From Cytobacillus massiliigabonensis (GTDB lineage: Bacteria > Bacillota > Bacilli > Bacillales > Cytobacillaceae), in assembly GCF_900199725.1 (NCBI RefSeq), contig NZ_LT904903.1:787850-851849 (forward strand): DNA of 64,000 nt. Direction: 5' to 3'. Position numbers and translations under genes: made by a program. Position 1 is the stretch's first letter; every line of letters begins with the position of its first letter. Positions 35,893 through 44,785 of the stretch are shown here, one piece after another. The notes below the pieces were generated by a model. It saw only the letters and a program-made list of their open reading frames with translations. It did no database searches and was not told the DNA's origin.

Positions 35893-37218
35893 ATGAATAC
35901 ATTTTTTAAAGGAACACTGTTGCTGGCGGTTGCTGCTTTTGCTGGTGAATGCATTGAATTTTTAGTAAATATGGTTTTAGCCAGAGAGTTAGGAGAAAAC
36001 GGGCTTGGCATGTATATGTCTATTCTGCCGACAATTTTTCTAATCGTTCTTCTAGCAAGCTTTGAACTGCCAATTTCGATTTCTAAGTTTATTGCTGAAA
36101 AGGATAAAAAGTACCATCAAAGCATGCTGAACCATGTGATTAAATTGACAGTGATTTTCACCGCTGTTCTTATGCCGATTGCGATGCTGGTCATGCCTTT
36201 TCTAACTGTTTTTGACCAGTACCACCCATATCTCAGGTGGGTCGTTATAGCGTTTATACCAATCGTTTCTTTTTCCTCAATAACAAGAGGTTTTTTTATG
36301 GGGAAGAATCAGATGGGGAAAATTGCTACGTATAATTTCTTACGTAAGCTCTTTCAGCTTTTGTTCCTTGTATTCCTATATCAGTTTTTTCAATTTGATA
36401 CAAAGACCTCCGTGTTTATTGCCTTTTGTACGCTGATTGGCAGTGAGGTGGTTGTCTTTTTATACTTGCTTCATATGTTTATTATTCAGTTCCAGCAAGT
36501 TAAAAAGGAGCCTAATGAAGAGATGAGCGGAAAAACGGTCCGACGCAGTTTAATGGCTGTATCGATTCCAACGACCGCAATGAGGGTATTTCATGCGCTG
36601 ACACATGCGATCGAACCATTTCTAATAAAGGCTGCTCTTTTGCAAGCAGGAGTAAGCGGAGTAGTCGCTACTGAGCACTTTGGCATGCTTGCTGGAATCG
36701 CAATGACTATAGGTTTCTTTCCGGCATTCATTGCGCATTCGTTTTTAATTATGTTAATCCCAACAGTTTCAAAAGCTTATGCAGATAAAGATAATCAAAA
36801 ATTACAGAGTCTACTTCAGCAAGTGTTTAAAGTAACGATTTTGTATGGAGTTCCCGCTGTTACACTCTTTTATTTTTTTGCTGAGCCGATTACGAGGATA
36901 TTTTTCCATTCACCTGATGCTGCGGTGTATTTACAAATGCTTTGGCCATTTTTCCTTTTGCACTATTTCATCATACCGATGCAAGCCTTTTTAATTGGTA
37001 TTGGTCTAATGAAGGAAGCTCTTTATCATTTTGTCTGGTCGACTGTCGTTTCATTTTCCGTCATTTATCTACTAGGATCGATGCATGCCTTTCAGATGGA
37101 TGGGGTAATCATAGGAATGAATGCAGGAGCAGTTGTCTTGTATCTGATGCATTACTTGACCATTTGCAAAAAAATTGGTGTAACGATTTTGCTAGCTCCT
37201 TTAAAGAGATTTCATTAA
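35893..37218 (+). CDS. SpoVB/MOP-family polysaccharide flippase-like protein
   Basis: A 441-residue membrane protein with about 12-14 helices and the MOP exporter pattern. It resembles stage V sporulation protein B and related Bacillus proteins (YkvU, YtgP), which flip lipid-linked sugar or peptidoglycan precursors. Visible landmarks are LARELGENGLGMYMSILPT near residues 30-48, RGFFMGKNQMGKIA near 137-150 and LIPTVSKAYADKDNQKLQSL near 290. Upstream an ACCGG/CCGGT inverted repeat lies at 35841-35859. It starts at ATG 35893 behind AGGGGAGA. Confidence 0.85.
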   Translation: MNTFFKGTLLLAVAAFAGECIEFLVNMVLARELGENGLGMYMSILPTIFLIVLLASFELPISISKFIAEKDKKYHQSMLNHVIKLTVIFTAVLMPIAMLVMPFLTVFDQYHPYLRWVVIAFIPIVSFSSITRGFFMGKNQMGKIATYNFLRKLFQLLFLVFLYQFFQFDTKTSVFIAFCTLIGSEVVVFLYLLHMFIIQFQQVKKEPNEEMSGKTVRRSLMAVSIPTTAMRVFHALTHAIEPFLIKAALLQAGVSGVVATEHFGMLAGIAMTIGFFPAFIAHSFLIMLIPTVSKAYADKDNQKLQSLLQQVFKVTILYGVPAVTLFYFFAEPITRIFFHSPDAAVYLQMLWPFFLLHYFIIPMQAFLIGIGLMKEALYHFVWSTVVSFSVIYLLGSMHAFQMDGVIIGMNAGAVVLYLMHYLTICKKIGVTILLAPLKRFH

Positions 37219-37314
37219 TAGAATAGAAGATTATTTTTAAAAAAAGTGTAGGGGTTTTGCAAGCAAAAGTCGTCTATTAATGTGAGAGATGAAATTTTTA
37301 AGGAGAAATATAAA

Positions 37315-37857
37315 ATGATAATCTGTAAAAACAAACAATCAATGGATCAATATTTTGAAACTTGCATTTTAGAACATGGCAAATCCTTGTTTAATTATAT
37401 TTATTCATTAGTAAGGCATAAGGAGCTAGCAGAGGATTTGTATCAGGAAGTATTAATTTCGGCATATTTAGCACTGCCATCTTTTGAAGAAAGAGCGAAG
37501 GTGAAAAATTGGTTATTTAAGATAGCGGTCAATAAATGCAGGGATTTTTGGAGGAGAGAAAAATCATCCAATCGGTTTTGGGAGGAGAAGGTTTATCTGT
37601 ATGCAGAAGATAAGAACGTGACCCTCCAGCCCGAGGAATCCATTCTCAACAAATGCAGTCAGGAAGAGATGGTCGAAACGCTCCAGGATCTTCCAAAAAT
37701 GTATCGGGATCCTTTGCTATTATTCTATTATCACAACCAAACATTAATGGAGATTAGCGATTTGACAAGTTTGCCGATATCTACAGTTAAAACGAGAATG
37801 AGACGTGCGAAGGATCGATTGCGTCCAAAGGTAAAGGAACTAGTGGCAAATGGATAA
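37315..37857 (+). CDS. ECF-type RNA polymerase sigma factor
   Basis: About 180 residues. Region 2 runs from GKSLFNYIYSLVRHKELAEDLYQEVLISAY with WLFKIAVNKCRDFWRRE (-10 recognition), and region 4 from DLPKMYRDPLLLFYYHNQTL with STVKTRMRRAKDRLR (-35 recognition). It starts at ATG 37315 behind AAGGAG; a GTG at 37282 is in frame but lies before that site. ECF genes are usually followed by an anti-sigma gene; none is here, since a terminator and the convergent thioesterase gene follow. A CGTC motif at 37271 could be the -10 of an autoregulated promoter, but I cannot find a convincing -35. Confidence 0.88.
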   Translation: MIICKNKQSMDQYFETCILEHGKSLFNYIYSLVRHKELAEDLYQEVLISAYLALPSFEERAKVKNWLFKIAVNKCRDFWRREKSSNRFWEEKVYLYAEDKNVTLQPEESILNKCSQEEMVETLQDLPKMYRDPLLLFYYHNQTLMEISDLTSLPISTVKTRMRRAKDRLRPKVKELVANG

Positions 37858-37863
37858 AAGTGC

Positions 37864-37887
37864 CTGAGCAGCTGAAGGGCTGCTCAG
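37864..37887. terminator. Hairpin after the ECF sigma factor gene
   Basis: CTGAGCAGC pairs with GCTGCTCAG; only a weak T-rich tail follows. It sits between convergent genes. Confidence 0.6.
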
Positions 37888-37895
37888 TTAGATTC

Positions 37896-38408
37896 TTATA
37901 TCGATTGATTGATCCCATATTTTTTGGCTCGATATTCGCTGTCTTTTTTTCTGTTTTTTCGAATGTCTGCACGTTCCTTTGCGGAATCATACAAGCTTTT
38001 TTCTTCTTCAGTTTCTGGGATGACAGAAGGAACGGGGCTAGGCTTCCCGTTTTCATCGATCGCCACCATTGTCAGGAATGACATGGCACAAATATTTCTT
38101 TCTCCAGACAATAAATCCTCGGCAATAACTTTCACAAATATCTCCATGGATGATCTGCCAGTGTAGGTCACAAATGCTTCCAAACAAACAGAGTTCCCTT
38201 GATAAATAGGGTGCAAAAAATCCACAGAATCAGTAGAAGCGGTTACAACATTTTTTCTTGCATGGCGCATAGCAGAAATTCCTGCGACATCATCAATATA
38301 AGCCATTAGTTTTCCGCCAAATAATGTACCGTAAGCATTTGTATCTGGCGGCAAAACAATACTTGTTTTTACTACAAAGGATTCCTTGCATTTCTTTGAT
38401 TCGCTCAT
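37896..38408 (-). CDS. Acyl-CoA thioesterase, hotdog fold (YkhA-like)
   Basis: A 170-residue hotdog-fold thioesterase of the type I acyl-CoA hydrolase group, as B. subtilis YkhA. Motifs are DTNAYGTLFGGKLMAYIDDVAGI with the catalytic-site Asp/Gly pair and SVDFLHPIYQGNSV near residues 64-77. It hydrolyses medium- to long-chain acyl-CoA. Residues beyond 130 form a charged tail. It starts at ATG 38408 behind AAGGAGG. Single gene. Confidence 0.88.
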   Translation of the reverse strand: MSESKKCKESFVVKTSIVLPPDTNAYGTLFGGKLMAYIDDVAGISAMRHARKNVVTASTDSVDFLHPIYQGNSVCLEAFVTYTGRSSMEIFVKVIAEDLLSGERNICAMSFLTMVAIDENGKPSPVPSVIPETEEEKSLYDSAKERADIRKNRKKDSEYRAKKYGINQSI

Positions 38409-38635
38409 TTTAGTCCTCCTTGAAAAAGTGATATATATTTCGTCAATATAACATATCAGAGTTTTAGAGGGAAATTTACTTTAAAAAATTTACAAAAACA
38501 AAAATTATCTCATACTTTTGAAATAGTTGAAGTAGGAAGTTATTATCAAAAAACGATTTAAAAGGAGAATGAGACATAACCATTTTTTCTGCTTCATAAG
38601 GTAGATGAGAACAAGTCTACATAAGGAGGAAAATA

Positions 38636-40405
38636 ATGAGGAGATTGATAAGAGCGAGCTTAGCAGTTTTATTTAGTATTCTTCTGATTGCAGGAACCTT
38701 GCCATTAAGCAGTCAAGCCAAGGGGGAAAATGTAAAAGGTGAAGAGTACAGTCAAGTTGATGTTGGAAGGGATGGAATGGTAGCTACAGCTCATTCATTA
38801 GCATCCGAAATTGGTGCAGAAGTTTTGCGGAAAGGCGGAAACGCAATTGATGCAGCTGTAGCTATTCAATTTGCCTTAAATGTCGTAGAGCCGATGATGT
38901 CAGGTATCGGCGGGGGTGGATTTATGATGGTTTATGATGGGAAAACAAAGGAAACCACCATTATCAACAGCCGTGAACGTGCCCCTGCAGGAGCGGCCCC
39001 TGACATGTTTTTGGATAAAAACGGCAAGCCTATTCCATTTGCTGAACGGGCAACTGGAGGGAAAGCAGTTGGTGTGCCTGGTACTTTAAAAGGGCTGGAA
39101 ACAGCTTTAGAGAAATGGGGAACACGTCCGATGCAGCAGCTGATTCAACCTGCAATTAAGCTTGCAGATAAAGGCTTCCCAATTGATTCAGTATTAGCTG
39201 ATGCAATCGCTGATAATAAGGATGTCCTGTCACGAACAGCTGCTAAGGATGTCTTCATGCCAAACGGAAAACCTTTACTTGAAGGAGAAACGCTTGTCCA
39301 AAAAGATCTAGCGAAAACATTTAAGCTTATTCGTTCGAAAGGATCTGCAGGATTTTATAATGGTCCTGCTGCAAAAGCAATTGCTAACACTGTGCAAGCA
39401 TTTGGTGGTTCGATGACACCGGAAGATTTGAAAAAATATCATGTAACAATCGACAAGCCCATTTGGGGTGACTATCAAGGCTACGAGATTGCCAGTATGC
39501 CGCCTCCAAGCTCTGGCGGAGTGTTTCTTCTGCAGATGCTAAAGATATTGGATGATTTTAATCTTCAACAATATGATGTGAAGTCATGGGAAAAATATCA
39601 TCTCCTTTCTGAGGCGATGCATTTAGCCTATGCTGACCGTGCAGCATATGCAGGGGACCCTGAGTTTGTTAACGTACCTATAAATGGACTTTTGCACCCT
39701 GAATACATTAAAGAACGCCAAAAGCTGATCAGCTTAAATAAAGTAAACAAAAATCCATCAGCAGGTGACCCTTGGAAATATGAATCAAAATTAGCCAATT
39801 ATGATCAAACAAAACAGCCAAATGATCGCAAATATGGGGAAACAACGCACTTCTCTGTAACAGACAGATGGGGGAATGTCGTATCCTATACGACGACCAT
39901 TGAGCAATTATTTGGAACAGGAATTATGGTTCCAGGCTATGGGGTTATGCTAAATAATGAGCTGACCGATTTCGATGCAGTCCCTGGCGGCGCAAATGAG
40001 GTACAGCCGAATAAACGGCCATTAAGCAGCATGACACCAACCATTGTCTTTAAGGATGACAAACCAGTATTAACGGTGGGCTCACCAGGAGGAGCAACCA
40101 TTATTACTTCTGTCCTTCAAACAATAATTCATGCGATTGAATATGATATGGAGCTGAAAGCTGCAGTTGAGGAACCAAGAATCTATACGAACAATTTAGA
40201 TTCTTACCGATATGAGGAAGGAATCTCTAAAGAGGTCATTAATAGACTGAATCAAATGGGACATAAATTTGGCAAAACTCCTGTCACTATCGGGAATGTT
40301 CAAAGTATATTTATTGATCATCAGAATGGTACATTTAAAGGTGTAGCAGATTCAAGCAGGAACGGAGCAGCCATTGGGATTGATCTAAAGGGAAATAAGA
40401 GATAA
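38636..40405 (+). CDS. ggt: Gamma-glutamyltransferase, secreted
   Basis: A 589-residue proenzyme with a signal peptide of about 28 residues (VLFSILLIAGTLPLSSQA). The autoprocessing and catalytic threonine is in GETTHFSVTD at residue 403, the same number as in B. subtilis Ggt; substrate-binding GGGGF (about residue 97) and the small-subunit motif PLSSMTPTIV are present. It cleaves gamma-glutamyl bonds of glutathione, glutamine and poly-gamma-glutamate outside the cell. ATG 38636 follows ATAAGGAGGA. Unlike human-type enzymes it keeps the open glutamate pocket of Bacillus GGTs. Confidence 0.95.
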   Translation: MRRLIRASLAVLFSILLIAGTLPLSSQAKGENVKGEEYSQVDVGRDGMVATAHSLASEIGAEVLRKGGNAIDAAVAIQFALNVVEPMMSGIGGGGFMMVYDGKTKETTIINSRERAPAGAAPDMFLDKNGKPIPFAERATGGKAVGVPGTLKGLETALEKWGTRPMQQLIQPAIKLADKGFPIDSVLADAIADNKDVLSRTAAKDVFMPNGKPLLEGETLVQKDLAKTFKLIRSKGSAGFYNGPAAKAIANTVQAFGGSMTPEDLKKYHVTIDKPIWGDYQGYEIASMPPPSSGGVFLLQMLKILDDFNLQQYDVKSWEKYHLLSEAMHLAYADRAAYAGDPEFVNVPINGLLHPEYIKERQKLISLNKVNKNPSAGDPWKYESKLANYDQTKQPNDRKYGETTHFSVTDRWGNVVSYTTTIEQLFGTGIMVPGYGVMLNNELTDFDAVPGGANEVQPNKRPLSSMTPTIVFKDDKPVLTVGSPGGATIITSVLQTIIHAIEYDMELKAAVEEPRIYTNNLDSYRYEEGISKEVINRLNQMGHKFGKTPVTIGNVQSIFIDHQNGTFKGVADSSRNGAAIGIDLKGNKR

Positions 40406-40407
40406 AC

Positions 40408-40446
40408 AAACAACAGCACCCTTCATGCAGGAGGGGGCTGTTGTTT
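40408..40446 (+). terminator. Terminator of ggt
   Basis: AAACAACAGC pairs with GCTGTTGTTT and inner CCC/GGG pairs can form; it begins two bases after the ggt stop codon. Confidence 0.85.
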
Positions 40447-40462
40447 ATTATTCGTGAAAAAA

Positions 40463-40480
40463 TGAGTGAATATTCATTCA
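40463..40480 (+). promoter_or_regulatory. FadR-type operator upstream of the SCP2 gene
   Basis: TGAGTGAATATTCATTCA matches the B. subtilis FadR (YsiA) operator TGAATGANTANTCATTCA at all but one defined position. FadR represses fatty acid degradation genes and is released by long-chain acyl-CoA. The site lies about 70 bases upstream of the SCP2-domain gene. Confidence 0.7.
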
Positions 40481-40549
40481 AATAGAGGAATTGATGCATC
40501 GATCGTTGAACTTTAAAGAGAAACAACTAAAAGCTAAGGGGGATGGCGA

Positions 40550-40876
40550 ATGTCAGTTATTACGGAACTTAAGAATTTAGCGGAAAAAATGAATGAGAAT
40601 CCTGTGCACATTGAGAGTGAAAAGGATCGTGTTTTTCAGGTGAATTTAGATGAGGCCGGCACACTTCAAATTGTACTAAAGGATGGAAGAATCGAAATTG
40701 CAGAGGGGACTCCAAATGAACCAGAAGTAACGCTGATCCTTTCTGATAAAAACTTTTCAAAGCTGTTAAAGGATGAGTTAAATACAACGATGGCATTTAT
40801 GACAGGCGGCTTAAAGGTGGATGGAAAAATTGGACTTGCTTTAAAGCTGCAGGAGATTGTAAAGAGGTACCAATAA
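40550..40876 (+). CDS. SCP2 sterol-binding-domain protein
   Basis: A 108-residue single-domain SCP2-like protein (LQIVLKDGRIEIAEGTPNEPEV; MAFMTGGLKVDGKIGLALKL). SCP2 domains bind fatty acids, acyl-CoA or other lipids in a hydrophobic pocket. It starts at ATG 40550 behind AAGGGGGA. The FadR-type operator upstream suggests that it belongs to lipid or beta-oxidation metabolism, possibly as an acyl-CoA carrier; this is inference. Confidence 0.85.
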   Translation: MSVITELKNLAEKMNENPVHIESEKDRVFQVNLDEAGTLQIVLKDGRIEIAEGTPNEPEVTLILSDKNFSKLLKDELNTTMAFMTGGLKVDGKIGLALKLQEIVKRYQ

Positions 40877-40980
40877 GGCAAGGTAGAAAATAAGCTGATA
40901 AAACTAGTATCAATTGTAATGAAGAGAAAAAATTAAATAGTCCTAAAGAATAGTTCTAAAGGGCAAACATAACAGTAAAA

Positions 40981-41004
40981 AAACCAGGGTAAATTACCTG
41001 GTTT
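40981..41004. terminator. Bidirectional hairpin between the SCP2 and GNAT genes
   Basis: AAACCAGG pairs with CCTGGTTT; A-run on the left and T-rich on the right. Confidence 0.75.
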
Positions 41005-41012
41005 ATTTGCTG

Positions 41013-41510
41013 TTAGAGACACAGCACCATATGCTCTTCATCATAATAATTGTCTTCAATTTTTATCGCTCTTCTATCTTTTCCAAATACCTCAAAGCCA
41101 AAAGACAAATATAGATTCTTTGCTGGTTCATTAGTTGATTCGACAGCTAAGTAGATTTGTTCAATCCCTTCAATTTCTTTTGCTTTCTCAAGTGCAGCAG
41201 AAATTAATGCCTTTCCAACTCCTCTTCTTCGTGTTTCCTCTGAAACATACATAGCAACAATTAAAGCACGATGCTTTAACTTAAGCTTTGTTTCTCTTAG
41301 CAAAGTCACGGACCCGATAAGCTTTTCTTCCTCAAATGCTCCAAAAGTAAAAGACTCCTCAGAATGAAACCTTTCCCCATAAAATTCTGCTGATCGATCT
41401 TTTTCCTCCTCGTAACTTGACGCAAAAGCTGAAGGGTGTTTCTGCAAAGCCACTAATCTCATTATTCTATATGCGTCAGAATCATTAGGTGATAAAAGTC
41501 TAATATTCAT
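41013..41510 (-). CDS. GNAT-family N-acetyltransferase
   Basis: About 165 residues starting at ATG 41510 behind AAGGAGGGG; an earlier in-frame ATG (41576) has no such site. The acetyl-CoA binding motif A reads VSEETRRRGVGKALISAALEKA (residues about 90-111, Q/RxxGxG/A type), and the C-terminal part has LSFGFEVFGKDRRAIK. The substrate may be a protein N-terminus, amine or antibiotic and cannot be told from sequence. Confidence 0.87.
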   Translation of the reverse strand: MNIRLLSPNDSDAYRIMRLVALQKHPSAFASSYEEEKDRSAEFYGERFHSEESFTFGAFEEEKLIGSVTLLRETKLKLKHRALIVAMYVSEETRRRGVGKALISAALEKAKEIEGIEQIYLAVESTNEPAKNLYLSFGFEVFGKDRRAIKIEDNYYDEEHMVLCL

Positions 41511-41636
41511 CAGATTCCCCTCCTTGTTAATGTTCTTCAATTCTACCATTTTTAAACAAATTTTAAACAAAGCCAATCATAATTTTAACCTTTAAATTTT
41601 ATGATTATATTAAAATAATTGATTGGGGTTGAGAAT

Positions 41637-43073
41637 TTGAGTATTAGAGATGGAAAAAAGCATGTGAAGAGGCTTGTTTTACTTTCACTTACTGCTGTAA
41701 TAACAAGCTTTACTGGTGTGGCAGGACTAAATGCAGCATCGGCAGAAGGAGGAGAAAGAAAGCAGCAAGCAGTGTATGCCGCGGCAAATAGTGAATCTGT
41801 ACGTACTTCCATGGAAACACTCCAGGATTGGAAAAAGTGGACAGCAGATCATGCCTATAGCCTTTCTAGCATTCAGCCTGAAGCAGCGGTGAAGGGAAAG
41901 ATTCCTGCGGATCGGTTCAAAGATTTAGACATGCTAAAGCCTTTACTGCACGACAAACGCATTGTTTTCTTGGGAGAAAGCTCACATGGGGTGGCTGAGT
42001 TTAACTTGGCAAAGACAAGATTGATTCAATTTTTGCATGAAGAAATGGGATTTAATGTCCTTGCATTTGAAAGCGGAATAAGTAATTCGATGAATGTTCA
42101 AGGCAAAATTAGCCGTTTATCTGCAGAGCAGGCGATGAAGGACTCTATTTTTGGCGTTTGGTGGGCGCAAGAGACATTACCTCTCTTTGATTACATAAAA
42201 ACAACTCGGAATACTGATCAGCCGCTGCTATTAGCTGGATTTGATATTCAGCAGCAGGGTCAATTTATTGATACAAGCTGGCTTAAGGATGAAAAATTGG
42301 CAAAACAGTTAGCTGAAGCGGAAAAGCAGCTGATGAATTGGGGAGGAAGCAAAGATTTAAAGGGATATCAGAAAGCAAAATCAGATCTGATTCAAACGTA
42401 TGAACAAGTATCAGCACAGGTGAAACAAAAGGAAAAAGCGTTAAAGACAGCATACCCTGACGAACCTCAAATTGTAAAATTAATGGAACGGGCTTTAAAT
42501 GAAAGAGTAAGAGTCGTTAAAGAATATGTGGAAATTAACATAAAATCTAATATTGAGATGGAAAACTATGATCCCACATCATTTTTAAAATCAATGGAAT
42601 GGCGTGATCAAGCGATGTTAGCCAATTTAATCTGGCTGGCTACCGAAGTCTATCCGAACGAAAAATTTATCGTTTGGGGACATAATGATCATATTCGTAA
42701 ATCTCAATCAGAAGTACAAGGATCGCCGTATCCAGTCAAGCTAATGGGAGAGCTATTACCTGACGAAATAAAAAAATATAGCTATGTGTTAGGATTGTAC
42801 ATGGCAAGTGGGGAAACGGCAGATAATATGCGCAATCCAATGAGTGTTCTTCCTGTAAAAAGCGGTTCGATTGAAGATATTTTAGGAAGCAGGCAAAGTC
42901 CGTATACCTTCATTGATATAAGGTATCGCCAAAATGAGCGGGGGAGTTCATGGATGTTTGAACCGCGTTTTGCCTATAGCTGGGGGATTATGGAGGAAAG
43001 TTTTGTCCCTAGAGACCAGTATGATGGACTACTTTTAATTAATAAAGTTAAAGCGCCAATTTATATAAAATAA
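41637..43073 (+). CDS. Secreted erythromycin esterase-like protein
   Basis: About 478 residues from TTG 41637 (GGGG eight bases upstream); a TTG at 41619 is also possible. The N-terminus is a signal peptide (LVLLSLTAVITSFTGVAGLNAASA). The erythromycin esterase domain carries IVFLGESSHGVAEFNLAKTR, with the family's invariant Glu and His, ESGISNSMNV and the C-terminal-half WGHNDHI. Ere enzymes open macrolide rings; most chromosomal Bacillus homologues have unknown substrates and do not necessarily give resistance. It is a single gene. Confidence 0.85.
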   Translation: MSIRDGKKHVKRLVLLSLTAVITSFTGVAGLNAASAEGGERKQQAVYAAANSESVRTSMETLQDWKKWTADHAYSLSSIQPEAAVKGKIPADRFKDLDMLKPLLHDKRIVFLGESSHGVAEFNLAKTRLIQFLHEEMGFNVLAFESGISNSMNVQGKISRLSAEQAMKDSIFGVWWAQETLPLFDYIKTTRNTDQPLLLAGFDIQQQGQFIDTSWLKDEKLAKQLAEAEKQLMNWGGSKDLKGYQKAKSDLIQTYEQVSAQVKQKEKALKTAYPDEPQIVKLMERALNERVRVVKEYVEINIKSNIEMENYDPTSFLKSMEWRDQAMLANLIWLATEVYPNEKFIVWGHNDHIRKSQSEVQGSPYPVKLMGELLPDEIKKYSYVLGLYMASGETADNMRNPMSVLPVKSGSIEDILGSRQSPYTFIDIRYRQNERGSSWMFEPRFAYSWGIMEESFVPRDQYDGLLLINKVKAPIYIK

Positions 43074-43089
43074 GGAATGAAGTATGGAG

Positions 43090-43116
43090 AAGCTCCTTTT
43101 ATTAAGGGGCTTTTTA
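43090..43116 (+). terminator. Terminator of the erythromycin esterase-like gene
   Basis: AAGCTCCTT pairs with AAGGGGCTT (one U-G pair) with a TTTTT tail. Confidence 0.75.
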
Positions 43117-43223
43117 TTATACAAGTTAAACATTTGTTGGGTACTGGCTTTTAAAGCTATTCAATATGGGTATGATATGTACATTAATCTCTAATTATAC
43201 TTTTTCTATGTGGAGGAGAAAGA

Positions 43224-44735
43224 ATGAGAAAACGCCGGGTTGAATTTTTAATTGCTTTCATTTTAGCCTTTTCTCTTTCGCTGATACTATTATCCAATCT
43301 AAGCCTCGCAGCAAAGACATGGCTTTTCATCTTATACATTGCAGCCATTATGGTTAGTATTTACTCATTAATGCTGGAAAATCGATCCCCTCAGCATACA
43401 CTCCTGTGGATATATGTACTAGTGTTTTTTCCTTTGCTTGGATACTTGTTCTATTTGTTTTCAGGGCAATTATATTTAAAAGGCTATCTGTTTAGAAGCA
43501 AGAGAAAGAAGGATAGAGAGGAATGGAAAAGGCTCCTTCAACAGGACGAATCTCCAGATTTATCTTTTTTACAGGATGGGCAGCATTCTTTTGCGAAATT
43601 TGCAAACCATCGATCACCAACCCCAATAAGCACTGCATCTCGATCGTATGTCCTTAAGAATGGGGAGGAGACTTTTTCAGAAATTAAAGAAAGGCTGAAA
43701 GAGGCTGAACAGTACATTCATATTGAATATTATATTTTTCGCACGGACCGGCTTGGGAAGGAAATTATTAGCATCTTAATAGAAAAGGCAAAACAAGGGG
43801 TCGAGGTTTTATTTATATTCGATGCAGCTGGCAGCCGAAAGATTGCACCTGATGACATTCAATTGATGGAGCAGGCAGGGGTAAAGGTGCAAGTATTTTC
43901 TCCATTGAAATATGGATTCTTTAATCAAAAGTTAAACTTTCGCAATCACAGGAAAATTATTATTGTTGATGGGAAGATTGGTTTTGTTGGCGGTTTAAAT
44001 GTTGGAGTGGAATATCTTGGAGAAGACAAGAAGATCGGATTTTGGCGTGACACCCATATGAAGCTGACAGGTGAGGCAGTGTATTCTCTTCATACGGTTT
44101 TTTTGCTGGATTGGGAATATGTAAGCGGAGAAAGAGTATTGAAAAAATATGCTAAGAGGGAAACGGACATAGATGATTCTATTCTTGATGGAGCTGTACA
44201 GGTTGTGGCTAGCGGGCCTGATACCCGGCAAGGCCTCATGTGTGACTTTTACTTTGCAATGATTGCCAGTGCGGAAAAGTCTATTTGGATTGCAACACCT
44301 TATTTTATTCCAGATGAGGGCATACGGATGGCTTTAAGGATTGCAGCTGCAAAAGGAGTGGAGGTAAGAATCATGGTGCCTGAAGTAAATGACGGATTTT
44401 TAACTCAATATGCGAGCCGATCTTATTTTCCAGAGCTGCTGCGAACAGGTGCTGAGATCTATTCCTATAAAAAGGGATTTCTTCATCAAAAGATTATTAT
44501 TATAGATGGGAATTTAGCCTCGCTTGGAACAGCAAATATGGATATGCGGAGCTTTCATTTAAATTTTGAAGTGAATGTCTTCTTATATGGCACAAGCTCC
44601 ATTCGTGATCTTGTAGCTCATTACGAACAAGATATGGAGGAAAGTGAGAAAATAAGCCCTGTTCAATATTATAAAAGGGGATTTGCAGAAAGATCTAAAG
44701 AATCCTTTGCCCGTTTATTTTCGGGTGTACTCTAG
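43224..44735 (+). CDS. cls: Cardiolipin synthase
   Basis: A 503-residue phospholipase D superfamily enzyme. Two N-terminal helices (residues 8-27 and 34-53), then the PLDc_N linker (MLENRSPQHTLLWIYVLVFF), then two HKD motifs, NHRKIIIVDG near residue 239 and LHQKIIIIDG near 418, the second with NMDMRS following. It condenses two phosphatidylglycerol molecules to cardiolipin at the membrane. It starts at ATG 43224 behind TGGAGGAGA. Bacillus usually has two or three such genes; which orthologue this is remains open. The tandem array begins 50 bases after its stop. Confidence 0.93.
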   Translation: MRKRRVEFLIAFILAFSLSLILLSNLSLAAKTWLFILYIAAIMVSIYSLMLENRSPQHTLLWIYVLVFFPLLGYLFYLFSGQLYLKGYLFRSKRKKDREEWKRLLQQDESPDLSFLQDGQHSFAKFANHRSPTPISTASRSYVLKNGEETFSEIKERLKEAEQYIHIEYYIFRTDRLGKEIISILIEKAKQGVEVLFIFDAAGSRKIAPDDIQLMEQAGVKVQVFSPLKYGFFNQKLNFRNHRKIIIVDGKIGFVGGLNVGVEYLGEDKKIGFWRDTHMKLTGEAVYSLHTVFLLDWEYVSGERVLKKYAKRETDIDDSILDGAVQVVASGPDTRQGLMCDFYFAMIASAEKSIWIATPYFIPDEGIRMALRIAAAKGVEVRIMVPEVNDGFLTQYASRSYFPELLRTGAEIYSYKKGFLHQKIIIIDGNLASLGTANMDMRSFHLNFEVNVFLYGTSSIRDLVAHYEQDMEESEKISPVQYYKRGFAERSKESFARLFSGVL

Positions 44736-44785
44736 GAGGCAGTTCGGTAAAAATGTAGGTGCTTCGATAAATCCACTAATTGTAT

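Noticed and set aside
36942-37226. 94-codon ORF in a second frame of the SpoVB-like gene
   Set aside because: Same strand, different frame, no ribosome binding site; the flippase frame continues with conserved membrane helices.
38572-38607. 11-codon leader peptide before ggt (MRHNHFFCFIR)
   Set aside because: The AAAGGAG is too close to the ATG and no attenuator structure follows, only a five-bp hairpin at 38601-38620.
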